Shown piece by piece: positions 8,175 to 15,556 of a DNA stretch of 30,954 nucleotides. Location of the stretch: NCBI GenBank assembly GCA_964595785.1, contig CAZQRO010000013.1, positions 1 to 30,954 on the forward strand. Reading direction: 5' to 3'. The stretch is from Bovifimicola sp964595785 (GTDB taxonomy: Bacteria; Bacillota; Clostridia; Lachnospirales; Lachnospiraceae). Below the pieces are notes generated by a model. It worked only from the letters and a program-made list of their open reading frames with translations, searched no databases and had not been told where the DNA came from. Each line of letters starts with the position of its first letter. Within the stretch, counting starts at the first letter, position 1. The position numbers were made by a program, and so were the translations under genes.

Positions 8175-9479
8175 ATGAAAAATGGAATGTTTAGCGGATG
8201 GAAAGATGTATTTGCCTTTACATTTATACAAAATACTAAGACAAAAACTTTTAAGACAGCCCTTATTGGAATAAGTGTACTTATATTTGTAATATTTTTT
8301 GCAATTAATATGATTACAGGATATGTTAAAAATAATAAGAAAGATTCAGCATATAAGAATGCAAATAGGGCAGAAAACGTATGCATTATTAACGGAATTG
8401 AAATTAAGGATTCACTTTTTGAAAATTTCAAAGAAAGTGATGAATATATGGAGAATTCTGAAATAATAGTATATGATGATAATACGCCTGATGAAATCAT
8501 TACTGAGATGGAAAAAAACAGTAAAAGTGCCGTGGTTATCAATGTATTTAAAGGTACTGAAGACAAAAAAGGTCACAGTCAGTATATGTTAGATGTGTAT
8601 GCCACGAAAGATTTGACAGAGAAAAATGTCATTAAGATTACAGAAAAATTCTCAGATTATTTTGATGAATTAAAGTATAATCTTACATCACTTGAACCGG
8701 AGGATATGAAGGTTATTCTCAGTGATTCAAATGTATATTCGATGGATATTGAAGATGCAGATGAGTCAATGGGTGAAATGATGGCAAAAATATTCGTACC
8801 AATGATATTTGTATTACTGATATATATGATGATATTAATGTATGGTCAGAGCATTAGCAAATCACTAATTGTGGAAAAGAATTCAAAATTAATGGAAACG
8901 CTGTTAACATCTTTAAAACCTTATGCTATTGTATTAGGGAAAATTCTTGCCATGTATGTCATTGCCATATTACAAATGGTAACGTGGGTTATTGCCGGCA
9001 TTGCGGGCTTTTTAATCAGTGACAGGATTGCAGAAGGAATGTTTGAAAAATATGATAACCCAGTTATAAGAATAATTAATCTTTTAAAAGATGGTTCCTC
9101 ATCAGCTTTTTCAATAGAGTCAATAGTAATAGGTGTTGCTGCATTATTATTTGGATTTCTGTTATACTGTGTTTTTGCAGGTCTTATTGCATCTAACATA
9201 ACTAAGGCAGAAGAACTTGCAAATGGAATGTCTATATACCAGATGGTTGTGGTAATAGGTTTTCTTGCAGCATATATGCTGCCGTTGTTACAGGCGAAAA
9301 GTCCTGTTGTTAACGCAATAAGATATATACCGGTAACATCGCCGTTTATGCTTACGTCAGATGTTATTATGGGCAATATCGGAATAGGCGGTGCAATAGT
9401 GTCTATGGCAATTATTTTAATTTCAATAATAATTATGGTCATAGTTACAGGAAAAAATTATAAAAAGAAAGTCTTTTAA
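8175..9479 (+). CDS. ABC-2 family exporter permease, second copy
   Basis: A 434-aa paralogue of the preceding permease with the same plan: N-terminal GWKDVFAFTFIQ amphipathic start and helix (about 30-50), a ~150-residue extracytoplasmic domain, then about six helices with VEKNSKLMETLLTSLKP at the equivalent loop. The ATG directly follows the TAA of the previous gene and is preceded by GGGAGG inside that gene's last codons. The two permeases probably form a heterodimer driven by the one ATPase, which would act as a dimer; this is inferred from the operon. No clear terminator follows; only a weak AAAAGA/TCTTTT inverted repeat is present near 9469-9494. Confidence 0.9.
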   Translation: MKNGMFSGWKDVFAFTFIQNTKTKTFKTALIGISVLIFVIFFAINMITGYVKNNKKDSAYKNANRAENVCIINGIEIKDSLFENFKESDEYMENSEIIVYDDNTPDEIITEMEKNSKSAVVINVFKGTEDKKGHSQYMLDVYATKDLTEKNVIKITEKFSDYFDELKYNLTSLEPEDMKVILSDSNVYSMDIEDADESMGEMMAKIFVPMIFVLLIYMMILMYGQSISKSLIVEKNSKLMETLLTSLKPYAIVLGKILAMYVIAILQMVTWVIAGIAGFLISDRIAEGMFEKYDNPVIRIINLLKDGSSSAFSIESIVIGVAALLFGFLLYCVFAGLIASNITKAEELANGMSIYQMVVVIGFLAAYMLPLLQAKSPVVNAIRYIPVTSPFMLTSDVIMGNIGIGGAIVSMAIILISIIIMVIVTGKNYKKKVF

Positions 9480-9581
9480 TTATTCTGAAAAGATGTTAAA
9501 CTATATATTATTGTGTGTCTTTTAGTGAAATACAAATTGACATGATAAGGATACATCTGGAGAATTTTGGAGGCTATATTA

Positions 9582-10310
9582 ATGCTGATTACTTATCATT
9601 TGTTATCGGATAAAGGCGATAGAAAAAACAATGAAGACAGGGTCGGAAGTTATGAAAAAGACAAAGAATATTGTTTTGTAATTGCAGATGGTCTTGGAGG
9701 ACACGAAAAGGGTGAAGTTGCTTCGAAAATAGCAGTAGATTCATGTATAGACCTATTTAAGGAAGAAGGTTTCAGCGAGTTTTATATGCGTGAGGCCTTT
9801 GAGGTAAGTCAGGAGAAACTGTTAACGAGACAAAGGGAAGATATGCGCCCGGATGATTATAAGACTACACTTGTGTTATTATGCATAAAGAACGGCTGTA
9901 TTAACTGGGGTCACATAGGTGATTCAAGGTTATATCTGTTTAAGAACAAGAAACTGGTTTTACACACATTAGATCATAGTGTTCCACAGATATTAGTTAA
10001 TATTGGAGAGATTGAAGATAAAGACATAAGAAACCATCCTGACAGAAGTCATTTATTAAGTGCAATGGGAATTGAGTGGGAACGTCCGAAGTATGAAATA
10101 GCAGAACCGGTAGAAGAAGAATCCGGTATGGTTTTTCTGATGGCAACGGATGGTTTCTGGGAGTTAATAACTGAAGAAGATATGCTGAAATGTCTTAAAA
10201 AGTCATTAGATGTTCACGAATGGATGAAACAGATGCAAAAGGTTGTTATGAAAAATGGAGAATCAAAGAATATGGATAATTATTCAGCAATAGGTGTCTG
10301 GATAAAATGA
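9582..10310 (+). CDS. PP2C-type Ser/Thr protein phosphatase
   Basis: A 242-aa cytoplasmic PPM/PP2C metallophosphatase that removes phosphate from Ser/Thr residues using two Mn2+/Mg2+ ions. The metal and active-site motifs are all present: GDRKNNEDR (D19), VIADGLGGHEKGE (D36-G37), GHIGDSRLYLF, LMATDGFWELI and the final MDNYSAIGV. There is no membrane segment. A TTG at 9567 is in frame but lies inside the SD; the ATG at 9582 is 8 nt behind GGAGG (9569-9573). The kinase gene follows after an imperfect terminator and a separate promoter, so phosphatase and kinase may be expressed at different levels. The kinase is the expected antagonist. Confidence 0.93.
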   Translation: MLITYHLLSDKGDRKNNEDRVGSYEKDKEYCFVIADGLGGHEKGEVASKIAVDSCIDLFKEEGFSEFYMREAFEVSQEKLLTRQREDMRPDDYKTTLVLLCIKNGCINWGHIGDSRLYLFKNKKLVLHTLDHSVPQILVNIGEIEDKDIRNHPDRSHLLSAMGIEWERPKYEIAEPVEEESGMVFLMATDGFWELITEEDMLKCLKKSLDVHEWMKQMQKVVMKNGESKNMDNYSAIGVWIK

Positions 10311-10314
10311 GACA

Positions 10315-10370
10315 AATGATGATCTGCTACAAATGATATTTATTTTAAGCAGGCCATCATTGATTTTATT
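10315..10370 (+). terminator. Imperfect terminator between phosphatase and kinase genes
   Basis: AATGATGATCTGC (10315-10327) pairs with GCAGGCCATCATT (10349-10361) with two mismatches and a 21-nt loop, then GATTTTATT. The mismatches suggest partial read-through is possible. Confidence 0.6.
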
Positions 10371-10393
10371 ATACATAATTTCACTAAAAAATA

Positions 10394-10422
10394 TTGCAAG
10401 GAATAATAATCAATGATATACT
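10394..10422 (+). promoter_or_regulatory. Sigma-A promoter of the kinase gene
   Basis: TTGCAA (10394-10399), a 17-bp spacer, TATACT (10417-10422), about 50 nt before the ATG at 10474. Confidence 0.7.
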
Positions 10423-10473
10423 AATTTTAGTCGAAATATATAAATTTGTGTTAGAAATGGGAGGCGTAGTTTT

Positions 10474-12345
10474 ATGAGCAAAATTAATCCGGATTATTTA
10501 TGCCCGGGCTGCATGGCAGTTTTGGATGAACCAGATTTACCGTGTCCGTTATGTGGATTTGATAAGAAGACATATTCTCCTTCGCCGCGTAGTTTACAGC
10601 CATTTACTAAATTGAATGGAAAGTATCTGGTAGGCAAGGTTATTGGAGAAGGCGGTTTCGGAATTACATATATCGGTTTTAACATGGAGACAGATTTGCC
10701 GGTTGCGATTAAGGAATATTTTCCTTCAGAACTGGCTACAAGAGATACATCTCAGGGAAATGTAATAACTATATTTTCCGGTGAAGCAAGAGATTTATAT
10801 AGAGATGGTCTTGAGAAGTATTTAAGAGAAGCAAGAAATCTCTCGATGTTTTCTGATCTTCCGGGTATTGTTACAGTTAAAGATTTCTTTTATGAGAATG
10901 AGACTGCTTACATAATTATGGAATATATTAATGGTATAACACTTAAGCAGCATTTGACAAAAGTCGGCGGAAGAATGAAGCAGAATGAAGTAATCAAAAT
11001 GATGAAACCTGTTTTAGAATCTATGAATAAGATTCATGAGGTAGGTATTATCCACAGGGATATCAGTCCTGATAACATTATGATTACTAAGAATAAACAG
11101 ATTAAATTAACAGATTTTGGAGCAGCAAGGGTCTTTGATACTGAAGATAATAAGAGTATTACTGTTGTACTTAAAAGAGGATATGCTCCGGAAGAACAGT
11201 ATAGAGCTAAGGGCAATCAGGGACCATGGACAGATGTATATGCATTATGTGCTACAATGTACAGAATGATTACGGGTGTTACTCCGCAGGAAGCTCTTGA
11301 GAGAATTATTGAAGATAATGTTGAACCAATTTCAAAATATGATCCTAATGTATGGGCAGAGACAGAATATGCCATTATGAAAGGTTTATCTCTTCGTGCA
11401 CAGGACAGATTTCAGACAGTAGATGATTTGATTGATGCTTTGTATTATAGTGTTCTTGAGAAAGATGAAAATGGTAATCCATATCTGGTAGTTATCAAGG
11501 ATAATACACCACAGCAGGAAGTTAAATCAGAACCGGTACAGGAAGAGGAAGAATTTGATTCCAAACCTATAGTGGTAAGTATTGGAAGATCAACAGCAGA
11601 AGAGTTTGCGCAGCAGGTAATGCAGCCACAGGAACAACCGCCGGTTACACCTGTACAGCCACAACAAAAGCAGGTACAGCCTCAGACACAGACAGCAGTA
11701 CCTGTACAGCAGGCAGCAGCACCAAAGACACCTGTTTCACAGACGGTAGCACCTGTACAGCAGGCAGCAGCACCAAAGGCATCTGCTTCACAGGCAGCAC
11801 CTGTTCAGCCGCCAGTTACACCGGTACAGACACAACAAAGGCAGGTACAGCCGCCGACACAGGCAGTACCACAGGTACAGCCACAGAATGCCGATAATGC
11901 TGCACGGAATAAGAAAGGTGGTTTCTTTAAATCTACATTTAAGAAACTTGTTAAATTACAGCTTGGAAAAGTCAGATTTGAAGATAATGTTACAGATTTA
12001 AATGTTGAACATATGGATGTTGGTAATATTCAGGTGCTTAAAGAGTGTTACGAACTTAAGAAATTAGTGTTAAACAATAATATGATTGATGATTTATCAC
12101 CAATTTCAGATTGCAGTAAACTTGAATATCTTGCATTGAGAAACACATTGGTAAGTGATTTATCTACAATATCTACCTGTTCAAATCTGAAATATCTTGA
12201 CCTTTGGGGAACGAGAGTTACGGATTTGCATGATGTTTATTCGCTTACAAAGTTAACATATTTATGTGTGAAAAATACTGACATCAGACAGGCGCAGGTT
12301 GATGATTTTAAAAAACATATTCCTGACTGTGTAGTTGAATTTTAG
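10474..12345 (+). CDS. Zinc-ribbon Ser/Thr protein kinase with LRR tail
   Basis: A 623-aa soluble Hanks-type kinase of unusual layout. Residues 10-27 form a zinc ribbon (C10, C13, C24, C27). The kinase domain (~50-325) has the glycine loop GEGGFG (58-63), VAIK with K80, catalytic loop HRDISPDN (194-201), DFG (214-216) and APEEQ near 236. The usual catalytic-loop lysine (HRDxKPxN) is Ser198. Residues ~380-475 are a Pro/Gln/Ala-rich linker built of duplicated segments, and ~505-623 hold leucine-rich repeats (LKKLVLNNNMIDDLSPI, LEYLALRNTLVSDLSTI, LKYLDLWGTRVTDL). No transmembrane helix is seen, unlike PrkC/StkP with their PASTA domains, so input probably comes through the LRR or zinc ribbon. SD GGGAGG precedes the ATG. 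Next to PP2C and upstream of moxR-DUF58-transglutaminase genes. Confidence 0.93.
   Translation: MSKINPDYLCPGCMAVLDEPDLPCPLCGFDKKTYSPSPRSLQPFTKLNGKYLVGKVIGEGGFGITYIGFNMETDLPVAIKEYFPSELATRDTSQGNVITIFSGEARDLYRDGLEKYLREARNLSMFSDLPGIVTVKDFFYENETAYIIMEYINGITLKQHLTKVGGRMKQNEVIKMMKPVLESMNKIHEVGIIHRDISPDNIMITKNKQIKLTDFGAARVFDTEDNKSITVVLKRGYAPEEQYRAKGNQGPWTDVYALCATMYRMITGVTPQEALERIIEDNVEPISKYDPNVWAETEYAIMKGLSLRAQDRFQTVDDLIDALYYSVLEKDENGNPYLVVIKDNTPQQEVKSEPVQEEEEFDSKPIVVSIGRSTAEEFAQQVMQPQEQPPVTPVQPQQKQVQPQTQTAVPVQQAAAPKTPVSQTVAPVQQAAAPKASASQAAPVQPPVTPVQTQQRQVQPPTQAVPQVQPQNADNAARNKKGGFFKSTFKKLVKLQLGKVRFEDNVTDLNVEHMDVGNIQVLKECYELKKLVLNNNMIDDLSPISDCSKLEYLALRNTLVSDLSTISTCSNLKYLDLWGTRVTDLHDVYSLTKLTYLCVKNTDIRQAQVDDFKKHIPDCVVEF
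11638..11890 (+). repeat. Nested direct repeats encoding the kinase Pro/Gln linker
   Basis: A 28-nt perfect direct repeat (11700-11727 and 11751-11778) with a 51-bp period encodes two copies of PVQQAAAPK. A longer imperfect pair, starting at 11638 and 11809 (offset 171 bp), encodes PPVTPVQPQQKQVQP and PPVTPVQTQQRQVQP. All offsets are multiples of three, so copy-number change would keep the frame. Confidence 0.85.
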
Positions 12346-12356
12346 TATATTTAAAT

Positions 12357-12398
12357 GGTCCTGAGATATTTTAGTGATATCTTAGGACTATTATTATG
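12357..12398 (+). terminator. Terminator or attenuator after the kinase gene
   Basis: GGTCCTGAGATAT (12357-12369) pairs with ATATCTTAGGACT (12377-12389) over 13 bp including two G-U pairs, 7-nt loop, then ATTATTATGTT. The tail is only moderately U-rich, so read-through into 12418 is plausible. Confidence 0.65.
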
Positions 12399-12417
12399 TT
12401 ATAGAATGGAGATTAAT

Positions 12418-13512
12418 ATGAAGATGTTTAAAGAAATGAAAAGAAGAGCAGCTAAAAATATGATTTTGCCTATAGTTATTTGTGTGATTTTAGGAGGAAT
12501 ATTTATTGGACTTGGCGCAAGACACAGCTTGATGTTATTAAAAGGTGCAAAGGATATAACCAATGCATCGGTTAAAGAAATTAGAAATACAGATTATGCA
12601 GAAATAGAACTTGATAAATATAATCTGTATGGCTGCTTTTCAGAAGAATATAAGACAAGTAATGGAAATAAGATAACAGATGCATATTATTATCTTGTAC
12701 TTGTAGGAGATGATTCGGATAAAAGGTTTATGGCTGTAAAGGTTAATGCAAAAGATTATTCTGAATTAATGAAAATTGAACAGGAATATACGCATTTAGA
12801 CAATGGTGTAGAGTCAGATGAGAGAACCGTATTGAAAGTAAAAGGCGAAGTTACTAAGATGAAAGGTGATGTATATACGCATTTTAAGTCCACAATGCAA
12901 ACATACGATTACACTGAAGATGATATTCCGTTTGTAACACTTAATCTTATAGTTGATAATAGCAGCATAAGTTTAGCGGAACTTGTTTTCACGGCTCTTG
13001 GTGTATTAATCATTATAATCCCGATTTTAATGATTATTTATGCACTTTCTATTGGGAGCGTGAGAAAACTTGAGAAAGAATTAAATTCAAAGGGAATGGG
13101 TTATTTGGAAAAAGTTGAAAATGACTATATGAACTCAGAAAAATTTGGTAATAATTTAAGAATAGGAAAACATTTTACATTTGTTATAAAAGGATTAAAG
13201 AATGTAGTTATTCCCAATGAAGAAATTATATGGGCATATAATGCTAAAACAACTCATAGAACAAATGGTATTAAGACAGGAACAACTTTTGCCATAGTAA
13301 TTGTTAATGTTGAGAAAAAAACATTTAATGCGAATATGAAAAATGAAAATACGGCAAATGCAGTGTTAGCTCTGTATGCAAGTTTAACAGATACAATCGT
13401 TTTAGGCTATGACGAGCAGTTTAAGATTATGATAAACAGTAATTTGGAAGAATTTCTTAACATAACATACAGAAATCATATATATGGTGAAAAAGTGGAT
13501 AGTGTACAATAA
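12418..13512 (+). CDS. Two-helix membrane protein of unknown function
   Basis: I do not recognise this 364-aa protein. Visible layout: basic cytoplasmic N-terminus, TM1 (about residues 16-34), an extracytoplasmic domain of ~155 residues, TM2 (about 187-212, LVFTALGVLIIIIPILMIIY), then a ~150-residue cytoplasmic domain containing KHFTFVIKGLKNVVIPNEEI, possibly a PH-like beta fold. The upstream in-frame ATG at 12355 lies within the terminator hairpin and has no SD; the ATG at 12418 is 6 nt behind GGAG (12408-12411). It sits between the kinase and moxR in the same direction with a 35-bp gap to moxR, so it is probably part of the same envelope-associated module and a candidate sensor or kinase target; that is inference from position. 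Confidence 0.8.
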   Translation: MKMFKEMKRRAAKNMILPIVICVILGGIFIGLGARHSLMLLKGAKDITNASVKEIRNTDYAEIELDKYNLYGCFSEEYKTSNGNKITDAYYYLVLVGDDSDKRFMAVKVNAKDYSELMKIEQEYTHLDNGVESDERTVLKVKGEVTKMKGDVYTHFKSTMQTYDYTEDDIPFVTLNLIVDNSSISLAELVFTALGVLIIIIPILMIIYALSIGSVRKLEKELNSKGMGYLEKVENDYMNSEKFGNNLRIGKHFTFVIKGLKNVVIPNEEIIWAYNAKTTHRTNGIKTGTTFAIVIVNVEKKTFNANMKNENTANAVLALYASLTDTIVLGYDEQFKIMINSNLEEFLNITYRNHIYGEKVDSVQ

Positions 13513-13547
13513 AAATAGTATTGTAATAATGGAAAAGAGGCTGGTAT

Positions 13548-14471
13548 ATGATAAATAATCAGATTGAAGATATTAGGAAAGAAATAAGCAAAGCAGTTGT
13601 TGGCAAAGAAGATATAGTGGACAAGATTCTTGCTGCTATTTTTGCCGGTGGACATGTTCTGTTAGAGGATGTTCCGGGGGTTGGAAAGACTACACTTGCA
13701 TTGGCATTTGCAAAGACGTTATCATTGGATTATAAGAGAATACAGTTTACACCTGACGTACTTCCGTCAGATGTGGTAGGATTTTCAATGTTCAATAAAA
13801 AGATTAATGATTTTGAATTCAGAGAAGGTGCTGCAATGTGTAATATTCTTCTTGCTGATGAAATTAACAGAACGTCGCCAAAGACGCAGGCAGCACTTTT
13901 AGAGGTGATGGAGGAAGGCAGGGTAACAGTTGACGGAACAACACATTTTCTGCCTGACCCTTTTATAGTTATTGCAACACAGAATCCGATGGGTTATGTG
14001 GGAACGCAAAAACTTCCTGAATCACAGCTTGACAGATTTATGATTAAACTTTCAATGGGTTATCCGGATGAAAAGAGTGAAATGGATATATATAACGGCA
14101 GAAGTTATGCAGCACTTGACAGTGTCAATACTGTTATTTCGGCACAGGATATTATTGAAAGCCGTAAAGTGGTAGAAGCGGTTCATTTTGATGAAAAGTT
14201 AATGGAATATCTTATTAAAATTGTCAGATGTTCAAGGGATAATCAGTATGTTTCTCTCGGGATAAGCCCAAGAGGCGGTTTAGCGCTGGTTAATATGGCA
14301 AAGAGTACAGCATTTATGGCTCAGAGAGATTATGTTGTGCCGGAAGATATTTTATCATGTTTTGAATCAGTAGCTTCGCACAGATTAGTGTTGAATTCAA
14401 AAGCAAAAGCAAATGGATATTCTGAAGAAGATGTTATTAAGGAACTGAAGAAATCTATAGATGTACCATAA
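13548..14471 (+). CDS. MoxR-family AAA+ ATPase
   Basis: A 307-aa cytoplasmic AAA+ ATPase of the MoxR/RavA group, which act as chaperones in assembling or activating membrane or secreted complexes, usually together with DUF58 or vWA proteins. Visible: Walker A GVGKTT (44-49), the DVVGFSMFN segment after it, Walker B ILLADEINRTSPKTQAAL, sensor 1 VIATQNPMG, and the C-terminal lid ending in ISPRGGLALVNMAKSTAFM. Length is typical. SD AGAGG precedes the ATG. The DUF58 gene follows 14 nt later, the canonical moxR-DUF58-transglutaminase order. Confidence 0.95.
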   Translation: MINNQIEDIRKEISKAVVGKEDIVDKILAAIFAGGHVLLEDVPGVGKTTLALAFAKTLSLDYKRIQFTPDVLPSDVVGFSMFNKKINDFEFREGAAMCNILLADEINRTSPKTQAALLEVMEEGRVTVDGTTHFLPDPFIVIATQNPMGYVGTQKLPESQLDRFMIKLSMGYPDEKSEMDIYNGRSYAALDSVNTVISAQDIIESRKVVEAVHFDEKLMEYLIKIVRCSRDNQYVSLGISPRGGLALVNMAKSTAFMAQRDYVVPEDILSCFESVASHRLVLNSKAKANGYSEEDVIKELKKSIDVP

Positions 14472-14485
14472 ATGAAAGGGGATAT

Positions 14486-15556
14486 ATGTGGGCTGCCAGA
14501 TTTAATTATTTTACATTAATATTATTAATAATCTTTGGAATGCTGTTTTATAATAATTATGCACTCTTTTTTCTGCTGATAATATTAATTGCCTTACCGG
14601 TTATATCATATGTCATTATGCGGTTTGGCAGGAACAGAATAGAAGTAGATATTAGTACAGACAAAACGTCAGTAGGTAAAAATGTACCGGTTGACGTTTG
14701 TTTTGATGTAAAAAACAAATCAATACTTCCAATAGAAAATCTTACTTTAGTTGTAAAAATTTATAATCATTTCTATGGAAATGAGCAGGTATACGAGATT
14801 ATTGTGCCATCCACACCATTTAGCAGACGTAAGGCTTTTTTAGATGTGGATAATATTTATTGCGGTCGAATGATTATAGAGGTTACAGAATTAAAAGGCT
14901 ATGACTTGTTTGGTATGTTCAGATTTATTCTTCCTGTTAATGAAATGAGTGAGGTGATGGTCATGCCTTATGAAACAATTTCCATAGAGGAATTGCCTTT
15001 AGCAACACAGGGAAGTTCTGATGATGAAGAATTGCAGTACAAAAAAGGTGATGATGTATCGCAGATATCACAGATAAGAAACTACATTCCGGGAGACAGA
15101 TTACAGAATATTCATTGGAAATTAAGTGCCAAATCAGATGAGTTACAGGTGAAAGAATTTAGTCTGCCTTATTCAGATGATGTGATACTTTTGACTGAAT
15201 TATATATTAACCGGGATATGCCGGAAATTTTTGATGAATTAATTGAAAAATTGTTTGCCATATCTGTATTTCTGATTAAGCAGGGAAGAAGATTTTATCT
15301 TTCATGGTATGATTCTGCAAATGAAGAATTTATCAATAATGAGATAAATAATGATGATGAACTTATGAGGGCGGTAATTGATTTGTATTTTGCTAAAACA
15401 TTAGAAACTAACGGAAAATCATATGAAATATACAGAAGAATTAATAATGATAATAAAGGAACAGTTATTTATCTGTCTGATGAAGAAGCAAAACCAGGCG
15501 AAGGACAAAATATTGACATCAGTTCTGAAAGGGTGGTGTTAACATGTCTGTATTAG
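14486..15556 (+). CDS. DUF58 membrane-anchored protein
   Basis: A 356-aa protein with two N-terminal hydrophobic segments (about residues 7-22 and 25-45) and a large soluble part ending in a DUF58 domain. The hallmark pattern Y.PGD....IHWK.SAK...L.VKEF is present from residue 200 (YIPGDRLQNIHWKLSAKSDE). DUF58 proteins are partners of MoxR ATPases, often with a vWA-like fold; their exact role is unknown. SD AAAGGGGA precedes the ATG. The 3' end overlaps the transglutaminase gene by 13 nt, so the two are translationally linked. Confidence 0.93.
   Translation: MWAARFNYFTLILLIIFGMLFYNNYALFFLLIILIALPVISYVIMRFGRNRIEVDISTDKTSVGKNVPVDVCFDVKNKSILPIENLTLVVKIYNHFYGNEQVYEIIVPSTPFSRRKAFLDVDNIYCGRMIIEVTELKGYDLFGMFRFILPVNEMSEVMVMPYETISIEELPLATQGSSDDEELQYKKGDDVSQISQIRNYIPGDRLQNIHWKLSAKSDELQVKEFSLPYSDDVILLTELYINRDMPEIFDELIEKLFAISVFLIKQGRRFYLSWYDSANEEFINNEINNDDELMRAVIDLYFAKTLETNGKSYEIYRRINNDNKGTVIYLSDEEAKPGEGQNIDISSERVVLTCLY

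Noticed and set aside
8921..9442. 173-aa open frame on the minus strand inside the second permease gene
   Set aside because: Its codons mirror the hydrophobic permease in antisense; no SD, and the plus-strand gene has clear homology. The same applies to 3422-3967 and 5677-6165.
11638..11890. CRISPR-like or mobile repeat array
   Set aside because: The repeats are in frame within the kinase and encode a Pro/Gln linker; spacing and spacers do not fit CRISPR.
12355..12417. Extended N-terminus of the two-helix protein from the ATG at 12355
   Set aside because: The extra codons are the arms of a terminator hairpin and have no SD.
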